Assembly: GCA_029983705.1 (NCBI GenBank)
Contig: JASBYZ010000103.1
Coordinates: forward strand, 1 to 5,045
DNA: 5,045 nt
From: Coriobacteriales bacterium
GTDB taxonomy: Bacteria; Actinomycetota; Coriobacteriia; Coriobacteriales; JAEZZM01
Direction of reading: 5' to 3'
This document shows, in pieces, positions 1-5,045 of the stretch. Both the position numbers and the translations under genes were made by a program. Numbering within the stretch: position 1 is the first letter of the stretch; each line of letters starts with the position of its first letter. Below the pieces are notes generated by a model. It had not been told where the DNA came from and made no database searches. It saw nothing but the letters and a program-made list of their open reading frames with translations.

Positions 1-280
1 CACACACCGCTTTGTTGAGTCTGTTCGCTTCTCGTATGAATAGGCATTCTCAGAAGAGCATCTGGTTATTCAAGTGAGCGGTAATGCATTTTTGCACTCC
101 ATGGTAAGAACTATGGTAGGAAGCCTTGTAGAAGTGGGGCTAAATAAGAAAAATCCAAGCTGGATTAAAGAGGTTTTAGCTGCTCAAGACCGTCAAGCTG
201 CCGGCCAAAACGCTCCAGCAAAAGGGCTTTGCCTAGATCAAGTAATTTATTCAAAAGATGCATTAAAGCGCATAATTTAA
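1..280 (+). pseudogene. truA: tRNA pseudouridine synthase A, C-terminal part, interrupted by in-frame TAG
   Basis: TruA converts uridines 38-40 of the tRNA anticodon stem-loop to pseudouridine. Only its C-terminal part lies in the window, and the gene enters from the left edge. Reading from base 2 gives 13 codons ending VRFSYE, then TAG at 41-43, then 78 codons to TAA at 278-280. The part after the TAG holds the family hallmark GNAFLHSMVRTMVGSLVEVG, then SWIKEVLAAQDRQAAG and APAKGLCLDQVIY, which align with the end of E. coli TruA (NAFVHHMVRNIVGSLMEVG, WIAELLAAKDR, AEGLYLVAVDY). The residues before the TAG (THRFVESVRF) match the preceding strand, so the same frame continues across the stop and there is no frameshift. 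The TAG falls in a loop of variable length. A separate gene starting at GTG 74 is unlikely, because it would be only a fragment of a domain. The catalytic Asp region lies outside the window. The gene could be a true pseudogene, carry a sequencing error, or be read through. TruA identity is near certain; inactivation is less so. Confidence 0.88.
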
Positions 281-283
281 AAT

Positions 284-306
284 AATTGCACGGTATGGCC
301 GTAATT
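284..306. repeat. Small imperfect inverted repeat in the truA-transporter gap
   Basis: AATT (284-287), a two-base bulge, ACGG (290-293), loop TATGG, CCGT (299-302) and AATT (303-306) form an imperfect hairpin just after the truA stop. No T-run follows (the next bases are TGCGCCTGAG), so it is a poor intrinsic terminator. It may be a weak 3'-end structure, a protein site or chance. Confidence 0.3.
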
Positions 307-333
307 TGCGCCTGAGTTTGTTAAACTTATATT
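306..333 (+). promoter_or_regulatory. Weak sigma-70-like promoter candidate for the transporter-glmU-prs run
   Basis: TTGCGC (306-311, three of six matches to the -35 consensus) lies 16 bases before TATATT (328-333, five of six matches to the -10 consensus), inside the only long intergenic gap of the window. Transcription would start near 340, leaving a leader of about 35 bases before the ATG at 375. The AT-rich context makes chance matches likely. It is listed because no better candidate exists between truA and the next gene. Confidence 0.25.
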
Positions 334-364
334 TATCAAAAAATTCAGATATTAAATCTTTGAT

Positions 365-377
365 GAGGGATAATATG
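365..377 (+). promoter_or_regulatory. Ribosome binding site that sets the start of the first YkvI-like gene
   Basis: GAGGG at 365-369 lies five bases before ATG 375. The reading frame is open further upstream, to a TTG at 306 and an ATG at 363, but those starts lack a good site and would add residues absent from the downstream paralog. Starting at 375 gives 374 residues, the same length as the paralog. Confidence 0.8.
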
Positions 378-1499
378 TCAAGTGGTCAAAAAATTAAAAC
401 CATTCTAACTATGGCTTTTGCCTATGTTGGAGTGTTGGTTGGAGCAGGCTTTGCTTCAGGTCAGGAAATTCTTCAGTACTTTGTTTCACATGGTACCTGG
501 GGTTTTGTTGGAGCAATCTTTGCCCTTATTTTCTTTTCACTTACAGGACTTATCCTTTTGCAGCTAGGTGCAAAATATGATGCTAACTCACATGAAGATG
601 TGCTTAAACGTATCTCGCCTAAGCCTGTTCATAAGTTTTTAGACTATTCAATTATTTTTACCCTCGCACTTATGGGCGTGGTTATGATTGCGGGAGCAGG
701 TTCAAACTTAAACCAGCAGTTTGGTCTTCCAATCTGGATGGGATCGGTTTTATGCGCAATCTTAATTGTAGTTGTGAGCTTCTTAGATACCTCTAAGGTT
801 ATTGAGATTATCTCGCTTGTCACCCCATTTTTACTTGTCTTTGTTTTAGGTGCTGCAATTTATGCAATCTTTAACGCACAGGGTGAGTATACAGAGCTTG
901 CTAAAGTAGCCGAAGGCGCACAGAGTGCAACTCCTCACTGGTTACTTTCTGCGTTTAACTACATGGCTATGAACTTAATGATGGGCGCATCCATGGCTAT
1001 GGTTATGGGTGGCGATGAGGACAAGCCAAAACTTGCAGGCTTTGGTGGTCTTTTAGGTGGCGCGCTTATCGGCATCATGGTAATGCTGGCAACTGTTGCT
1101 CTTACCCTCACCATTAACTCAGTCATTGATGACCCAATGCCACTTTTAGGACTTGTTAACTTAGTTCATCCTGTAGCAGGAACCGTCATGTCTATCGTTT
1201 TGTATTTGATGATCTTTAATACAGGCCTTTCAATGTTTTACTCCTTTACTTCACGTATTATCCCTGATGGTGATGATAGGAAGTTTTCTATTGTTTTGAT
1301 AATCTCAGTAGTTGTGGCCTTTATTATTAGTTTTGTAGGATTTAAAACCCTACTCTCAATCTTCTATCCAATTATTGGGTATGTTGGATTTATCCTTATC
1401 GCATTATTGATTATGACCTGGATTAATAATGTACGTCGTAGATTAAAAATTGCACGTGATGAAAGCAACGACTTAAGTTTTAAGGATACTAAAGTATAA
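375..1499 (+). CDS. YkvI-family (COG3949) multi-pass membrane protein, first paralog
   Basis: This is an integral membrane protein of 374 residues. The family is related to the APC/LeuT-fold transporters and is poorly characterised; the substrate is not known and cannot be read from the sequence. The hallmark is GAGFASGQE at residues 23-31, a glycine-rich break in the first helix like the unwound substrate/ion site of LeuT-fold carriers. I see about ten hydrophobic segments, near residues 9-28, 44-65, 89-109, 120-137, 144-167, 190-212, 223-247, 267-290, 305-323 and 327-350. Basic residues RRRLK (354-358) after the last helix suggest that both ends are cytoplasmic. Other conserved stretches are MIAGAGSN (104-111), QQFGLP (114-119), MGGDEDKPK (211-219) and GFKTLLSIFYP (322-332). 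There is no cleavable signal peptide. The start at ATG 375 is supported by GAGGG five bases upstream and by equal length with the paralog. The next gene follows 35 bases later, so co-transcription is likely. Family assignment is confident; transport function is inferred. Confidence 0.88.
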   Translation: MSSGQKIKTILTMAFAYVGVLVGAGFASGQEILQYFVSHGTWGFVGAIFALIFFSLTGLILLQLGAKYDANSHEDVLKRISPKPVHKFLDYSIIFTLALMGVVMIAGAGSNLNQQFGLPIWMGSVLCAILIVVVSFLDTSKVIEIISLVTPFLLVFVLGAAIYAIFNAQGEYTELAKVAEGAQSATPHWLLSAFNYMAMNLMMGASMAMVMGGDEDKPKLAGFGGLLGGALIGIMVMLATVALTLTINSVIDDPMPLLGLVNLVHPVAGTVMSIVLYLMIFNTGLSMFYSFTSRIIPDGDDRKFSIVLIISVVVAFIISFVGFKTLLSIFYPIIGYVGFILIALLIMTWINNVRRRLKIARDESNDLSFKDTKV

Positions 1500-1526
1500 G
1501 ATTTGCTTTCGTTTAATTACATATTT

Positions 1527-1537
1527 GGAGATGTATG
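1527..1537 (+). promoter_or_regulatory. Ribosome binding site of the second YkvI-like gene
   Basis: GGAG (1527-1530) lies four bases before ATG 1535, a slightly short spacing. Another ATG at 1531 is out of frame and directly abuts the GGAG. The start at 1535 gives an N-terminus (MKFSKQQIKT) that aligns with the paralog's MSSGQKIKT. Confidence 0.65.
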
Positions 1538-2659
1538 AAGTTTTCTAAACAACAAATTAAGACTTCGATTATTATTGCGCTGGCATATGTTGGCGCAATT
1601 ATTGGTGCAGGCTTTGCATCCGGACAAGAAGTACTTCAGTACTTTGTTTCTCATGGCGTGTGGGGCATTGCCGGAGCAGTTATAGCAACTGTACTGTTTT
1701 CAATTACTGGACTTATAGTTTTGCAGCTCGGTGCTAAATACAATGCAAGTTCACATGAAACTGTTTTTGAAAAAATTGCACCTACCTGGCTACATAAGTT
1801 TTTAGATATTGCACTGTCACTTACCCTTGTTGTCGTGGGTATTGTTATGATTGCTGGAGCCGGAAGTAACTTAGAGCAGCAGTTTGGACTTCCAGTATGG
1901 GTAGGCTCACTTGCCTGTGCACTCTTAGTTATTGCAGTTGGCTTTATGGATATCTCTAAGGTTATCGGAGTTATCTCAGCAGCAACCCCAGTGCTTTTAC
2001 TCTTTGTATTTGGTGTTGCAATTTATTCAATAGTCACTGCTGATACCAGCCTTGAAAGTGTTGAGGCTGTTGCTCAAACTGTAGATTCTGCAACCCCTAA
2101 CTGGTTCTTATCATCCATAAACTACGTCTCACTTGCTGTAATGTGCGGTGTATCTATGGCACTTGTTATGGGTGGAGATGAGGATAAGCCTAAGGTAGCT
2201 GGCGCGGGTGGCTTTTTAGGCGGACTTTTAATTGGCCTTTTAATTATTGCTGCAACCATCGCGCTTCTCTTAAACATCCATGCTGTAGCAGGAGATGAGA
2301 TGCCACTTCTCGCACTTATTGACTCAGTTCATCCAGTGCTTGGTACGATTATGTCAGTGGTGCTCTTTGTTATGATCTTTAACTCAGTGTTATCGCTCTA
2401 TTTTGCACTCGCCAAGCGTCTTGCAAATGGACATGAAGAGCGCTTTAAGTACACCTTAATTATTCCTGTGGTTCTCTCATTCTTTATAAGCTTTGTTGGC
2501 TTTAAGATGCTCTTATCTATTTTCTATCCGCTTGTTGGCTACGTTGGAATGGCTCTTATCGCCCTTTTACTTGTAACCTGGTATAGAAACACTAAACGTC
2601 GTCTTACAATTGCAAACGATGAGTCAAATGATTTAAGTTTTAGAGAGACAAAAGTTTAA
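1535..2659 (+). CDS. YkvI-family (COG3949) multi-pass membrane protein, second paralog
   Basis: This is a second complete 374-residue member of the same uncharacterised family and a likely LeuT-fold secondary transporter. It has GAGFASGQE at residues 24-32, MIAGAGSN at 105-112, MGGDEDKPK at 212-220, GFKMLLSIFYP at 322-332, and the same pattern of about ten hydrophobic helices ending in a basic cytoplasmic stretch (KRRLT, 354-358). It differs from its neighbour mainly in the loop around residues 166-185 (VTADTSLESVEAVAQTVDSA versus FNAQGEYTELAKVAEGAQSA), in the stretch near 250-265, and in the loop near 292-305 (AKRLANGHEERFK). Divergence limited to loops and some helix faces suggests either different substrates or two subunits of a heteromer; both are inference. 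It lies 35 bases after the first copy and 33 bases before glmU, with no visible terminator on either side, so it probably shares their transcript. Confidence 0.88.
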   Translation: MKFSKQQIKTSIIIALAYVGAIIGAGFASGQEVLQYFVSHGVWGIAGAVIATVLFSITGLIVLQLGAKYNASSHETVFEKIAPTWLHKFLDIALSLTLVVVGIVMIAGAGSNLEQQFGLPVWVGSLACALLVIAVGFMDISKVIGVISAATPVLLLFVFGVAIYSIVTADTSLESVEAVAQTVDSATPNWFLSSINYVSLAVMCGVSMALVMGGDEDKPKVAGAGGFLGGLLIGLLIIAATIALLLNIHAVAGDEMPLLALIDSVHPVLGTIMSVVLFVMIFNSVLSLYFALAKRLANGHEERFKYTLIIPVVLSFFISFVGFKMLLSIFYPLVGYVGMALIALLLVTWYRNTKRRLTIANDESNDLSFRETKV

Positions 2660-2677
2660 GCAAAAACGCGCATATTT

Positions 2678-2695
2678 CAGAGGAGATATCCTTTG
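2678..2695 (+). promoter_or_regulatory. Hairpin enclosing the Shine-Dalgarno and TTG start of glmU
   Basis: GAGGAG (2680-2685) is a strong ribosome binding site seven bases before TTG 2693. The same bases can fold: CAGAGGA (2678-2684) pairs with TCCTTTG (2689-2695) around a GATA loop, giving seven consecutive pairs, one of them G-U. The stem contains most of the Shine-Dalgarno and the whole start codon, so the structure could hold down glmU translation unless ribosomes or another factor open it. The pairing is seen in the sequence; the regulatory role is inferred. Confidence 0.5.
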
Positions 2696-4105
2696 CAAAA
2701 AATACAATCAACACTTGCCCTCATCCTGGCAGCAGGAGAGGGCACTCGTATGAAATCAGACACTACTAAAGTTGCACACCCCATTCTTGGACGTCCGCTG
2801 CTTGCATGGGTTATTGATGCCTGCGCAAAGGCTGGCATTACTAATCTTGGGGTGGTTGTAGGAAATCAAGCGGATGACATTAAGGCGCTTGCTCAAGATG
2901 CTGCTTCGAGCTTTGGCTATAGCTCAGTTTCGTTTGCCTTACAAAAGGAGAGAAAAGGTACGGGGCATGCCCTCATGTGTGCTCGAGAGCTTATTGAGCA
3001 AAGTGGATGCCAGAGCGTGCTTGTCTTATTTGCAGACTCGCCGCTTGTGTATCCAGAAACACTCACAAGTTTAATTTCATCCCAACAAGAGCATGGGCGA
3101 GCTCTTGAGCTCTTAAGTTTTATTGCTCAAAATCCTTTTGGCTACGGACGCATTATTAGAGATGAGTCTGGTGCAGTCAAGAGAATTGTTGAAGAAAAGG
3201 ATGCAACAGATCAAGAAAAACTGATAGCAGAGGCTAACGCTGGCTCCTGCTCATTTGATACAAAAGCCCTGCTTGAGCACTTAGATTCTCTTGATAACAA
3301 TAATGCGCAAGGCGAGTACTACATGACCGATATGGTCAAGATTTTTGATAAGGCAGGCCTTAAGGTAGGTGCAAGCCTTGCAAAAACTGAGGAAGAAGCC
3401 TTGGGTGTTAATAACAGAGTGCAGCTGTGGAATGCATCTCGCATACTGCAGATGCGCATAAACACCCAGCACATGCTCAAGGGAGTAAGCTTTATTGACC
3501 CAACTACCTCCTACATTGGTCCTGAGGTAGAAATTGGACAGGACAGCACCATCTGGCCAAACACCATTTTACAAGGTAAGACCTTCATTGGCTCTCACTC
3601 AAACATTGGTCCAAATACGCGTATAAAAGATTCTCAAATTGGCTCCTCTTGTACGGTAGAAGAGAGTATTATTTTAGAGTCTCAAATTGACGATGAGGTC
3701 TCAATTGGACCGCGTGCCTACCTTCGCCCTCAAACTCATATGATGAGAGGGTCAAAGGCAGGAACTCATGTAGAGATTAAAAAGTCTACTATTAAAGAGG
3801 GAGCAAAAGTTCCTCACCTGTCATATATTGGAGATAGCACGGTTGGAAGGGATGCTAATATAGGAGCAGGTACGATTACCTGTAACTATGATGGTGTAAA
3901 TAAGCATCATACAGAAATAGGAGATAAGGCCTTTATAGGTTCAAGTACGATGTTGGTAGCTCCAGTGACAATTGGTAATAATAGTATTACGGGTGCAGGG
4001 TCTGTAATATCAAAAGATGTTCCAGAAAACTCTCTTGCACTTGAAAGATCAGAGCAAGTAATCAAACAAGACTATGTACTAAAGAAACGTAGCCAAGACA
4101 AATAA
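2693..4105 (+). CDS. glmU: Bifunctional UDP-N-acetylglucosamine pyrophosphorylase / glucosamine-1-phosphate N-acetyltransferase
   Basis: GlmU acetylates glucosamine-1-phosphate with acetyl-CoA and then couples the product to UTP, giving UDP-GlcNAc for peptidoglycan. It is cytoplasmic and trimeric in known members. At 470 residues it is full length. The N-terminal uridylyltransferase domain shows LAAGEGTRM (12-20), K26, Q84 with GTGHA (89-93), ADSPL (114-118; D115 aligns with the Mg-binding Asp of E. coli), GYGR (150-153), E167, EANAG (180-184) and GVNNRVQL (238-245; N240 aligns with the second Mg ligand). The left-handed beta-helix starts near 264 and carries hexapeptide repeats, LRP (344-346), VEIKKS (360-365), H375 in VPHLSYIGD (aligned with the catalytic His), NIGAGTITCNYDG (389-401), GSSTMLVAPV (416-425) and R452. 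The TTG start is preferred because GAGGAG lies seven bases upstream and the next Met (20) is inside the nucleotide-binding motif. One deviation is Ala114 where Gly is usual. The lysine-rich C-terminus is normal for the family. prs follows after 41 bases. Confidence 0.97.
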   Translation: MQKIQSTLALILAAGEGTRMKSDTTKVAHPILGRPLLAWVIDACAKAGITNLGVVVGNQADDIKALAQDAASSFGYSSVSFALQKERKGTGHALMCARELIEQSGCQSVLVLFADSPLVYPETLTSLISSQQEHGRALELLSFIAQNPFGYGRIIRDESGAVKRIVEEKDATDQEKLIAEANAGSCSFDTKALLEHLDSLDNNNAQGEYYMTDMVKIFDKAGLKVGASLAKTEEEALGVNNRVQLWNASRILQMRINTQHMLKGVSFIDPTTSYIGPEVEIGQDSTIWPNTILQGKTFIGSHSNIGPNTRIKDSQIGSSCTVEESIILESQIDDEVSIGPRAYLRPQTHMMRGSKAGTHVEIKKSTIKEGAKVPHLSYIGDSTVGRDANIGAGTITCNYDGVNKHHTEIGDKAFIGSSTMLVAPVTIGNNSITGAGSVISKDVPENSLALERSEQVIKQDYVLKKRSQDK

Positions 4106-4130
4106 TTCATGAGCAAAAACTTATAGTAAA

Positions 4131-4149
4131 GAGAGGCTAAAGGTTTATG
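4131..4149 (+). promoter_or_regulatory. Ribosome binding site of prs
   Basis: GAGAGG (4131-4136) lies ten bases before ATG 4147, a rather long spacing. A second purine run AAAGG (4139-4143) is only three bases from the ATG. An internal ATG at 4168 has no comparable site and would remove residues that commonly precede the first strand in this family, so 4147 is preferred. Confidence 0.6.
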
Positions 4150-5045
4150 AAGTCAGTTGAAAAACGCATGGTGTTGGTAAGTGGAACCATCAACGAGCAA
4201 CTTGCAGAAGATATTTCTAAGGAGTTGAACTTTCCGCTTGGCGACATTTCTTTAGAGCAGTTTGCCAACGGAGAAATCTATGCGCGCTACAACACAAGTG
4301 TAAGAGGTGCGGATGTATTTATCATCCAGTCAGTATGTGAGCGCGTAAACGATGCGCTTATGGAAGTACTTATCATGGCTGACGCTGCAAAGCGTGCAAG
4401 TGCAAGAACCGTAACTGCAGTACTTGCCCACTACGGATATGCTCGTCAAGATAAAAAGTCTGCAGCTCGTGAGCCTATTACTGCAAAGTTAGTTGCTAAC
4501 CTCTATACCGTTGCTGGCATTGATAGAATTATCACCATTGACCTGCATCAAGGACAAATCCAAGGATTTTTTGATACCCCAGTAAACCATCTCACCGCTC
4601 TTCCTCTCTTTGCTGATTACTTTAATGGTAAGGGCTTTAATAAAGAGGAGCTTGTTGTTGTGTCACCTGATGTGGGACGTGCTAAGGCAGCTAAGAAACT
4701 GTCTGACCTTATGGGATGTTCAATTGCAATTATGCATAAAGGTCGTCCTCAACATAATGTTGCAGAGATCACCTCTGTTATTGGTGATGTACAGGGCAAG
4801 ACTTGCATCATTAACGATGACATGATTGATACTGCAGGCTCAATTACTGCTGGTATTAAGGCACTTAAGAACATGGGTGCAGGAGATATCTATGTAAGCG
4901 CTACCCACGGACTCCTCTCTGGTCCTGCTATGGAGCGCCTTGATAGCTCAGATATTAAGGAAGTTGTGGTAACTGATGCAGTTCCTGTTTCTGAGTCAAA
5001 GCGTATTGATAAACTCAAGATTTTATCAGTAGAACCACTTTTTGC
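4147..5045 (+). CDS. prs: Ribose-phosphate pyrophosphokinase (PRPP synthetase), 3' end outside window
   Basis: Prs transfers pyrophosphate from ATP to ribose-5-phosphate, making PRPP for purine, pyrimidine, NAD, His and Trp synthesis. It is a cytoplasmic enzyme. The open frame gives 299 residues with no stop; the family is usually about 310-330, so only a short C-terminal piece is missing. Visible motifs are FANGEIYARY (39-48), SVRGADVFIIQS (51-62), ARQDKK (99-104, ATP site), REPITAKLVANL (108-119), DLHQGQIQGFF (132-142, with the metal-binding His), SPDVGRAKAA (173-182), HKGRP (197-201, whose K198 and R200 align with the catalytic flexible-loop Lys and Arg), and DDMIDTAGS (224-232, the PRPP-binding loop). 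The shortened SPDVGRAKAA, three residues shorter than the E. coli SPD.GGV.RAR form, resembles the actinobacterial enzymes. It follows glmU after 41 bases with no terminator between, a pairing also known from gcaD-prs of Bacillus. Confidence 0.96.
   Translation, partial: MKSVEKRMVLVSGTINEQLAEDISKELNFPLGDISLEQFANGEIYARYNTSVRGADVFIIQSVCERVNDALMEVLIMADAAKRASARTVTAVLAHYGYARQDKKSAAREPITAKLVANLYTVAGIDRIITIDLHQGQIQGFFDTPVNHLTALPLFADYFNGKGFNKEELVVVSPDVGRAKAAKKLSDLMGCSIAIMHKGRPQHNVAEITSVIGDVQGKTCIINDDMIDTAGSITAGIKALKNMGAGDIYVSATHGLLSGPAMERLDSSDIKEVVVTDAVPVSESKRIDKLKILSVEPLF

Larger units (their letters stand above)
375..2659 (+). repeat. Tandem gene duplication: two YkvI-like paralogs of equal length
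   Basis: The two adjacent genes encode proteins of exactly 374 residues that align along their whole length, roughly 60% identical by eye, with one small gap near residue 298. Identical blocks include GAGFASGQE, LQYFVSHG, MIAGAGSN, MGGDEDKPK, LLSIFYP and DESNDLSF. Synonymous positions differ widely even inside these blocks, so the duplication is old and both copies appear to have been kept by selection. Confidence 0.88.

Noticed and set aside
74..280. A separate 68-residue gene starting at GTG 74
   Set aside because: It is the C-terminal part of TruA in the same frame as the upstream codons. It has no convincing ribosome binding site and does not form a complete domain.
306..374. An N-terminal extension of the first transporter starting at TTG 306
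   Set aside because: The extra 23 residues are polar, have no counterpart in the paralog and lack a ribosome binding site, whereas ATG 375 has GAGGG at good spacing.
2610..2638. A TTGCAA...TTAAGT promoter for glmU at the end of the second transporter gene
   Set aside because: The -10 match is only three of six, and the similar pattern at the end of the first transporter gene is explained by the conserved protein tail.
2874..3074. A plus-strand open frame in another frame within glmU
   Set aside because: It is a shadow of glmU with no domain signature. The frame at 4610-4825 inside prs is rejected for the same reason.
3281..3472. A minus-strand open frame inside glmU
   Set aside because: It lies opposite strongly conserved GlmU coding sequence, resembles nothing known to me, and its codons mirror the plus-strand gene.
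3841..4100. Possible mosaic origin of the glmU 3' end, with more ATA isoleucine codons (positions 390, 409, 415, 439) and GC near 39%
   Set aside because: The stretch is short, the shift is small, and the protein motifs are continuous with the rest of GlmU. The sample is too small to support recombination.
4122..4127. TATAGT as a -10 box for a separate prs promoter
   Set aside because: It matches five of six consensus bases, but no acceptable -35 box lies 16-18 bases upstream.

Overview
The window is a dense, one-directional stretch of bacterial chromosome of moderately low GC. All genes are on the + strand and the gaps are about 33 to 94 bases. In order it holds the 3' end of a tRNA pseudouridine synthase gene (truA) broken by an in-frame TAG, two tandem paralogous YkvI-family (COG3949) membrane proteins, a complete glmU, and prs, which runs off the right edge. 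No tRNA, rRNA, CRISPR array, insertion sequence or other mobile element is visible.

The organism is probably an actinobacterium of low GC, and a member of the Coriobacteriia (Atopobium/Olsenella-like) would fit. This is inferred from protein features. Prs has the short PRPP-region form SPDVGRAKAA, where the Proteobacteria/Bacillus type has SPD.GGV.RAR, and it also has FANGE and ARQDKK. GlmU has AGTHVEIK and KVPHLSYIGD, which resemble actinobacterial GlmU. The glmU-prs order occurs in both Gram-positive phyla, so it does not decide the question, and a Bacillota origin is not excluded.

Layout: bases 1-280 are the truA tail. Bases 281-374 are the only real intergenic gap and hold a small inverted repeat and a weak promoter candidate. 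Bases 375-1499 and 1535-2659 encode two 374-residue, ten-helix transporter-like proteins. Bases 2693-4105 encode GlmU from a TTG start. Bases 4147-5045 encode the first 299 residues of Prs. No strong intrinsic terminator separates these genes, so the two ykvI-like genes, glmU and prs may be one transcription unit. GlmU makes UDP-GlcNAc for the cell wall and Prs makes PRPP for nucleotide, His and Trp synthesis. The substrate of the YkvI-like proteins is unknown.

The points most worth checking are the in-frame amber codon in truA, a 7-bp hairpin that encloses both the Shine-Dalgarno sequence and the TTG start of glmU, and the equal-length tandem transporter pair with its conserved cytoplasmic tail. 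I saw no clear evidence of a wholly new system.
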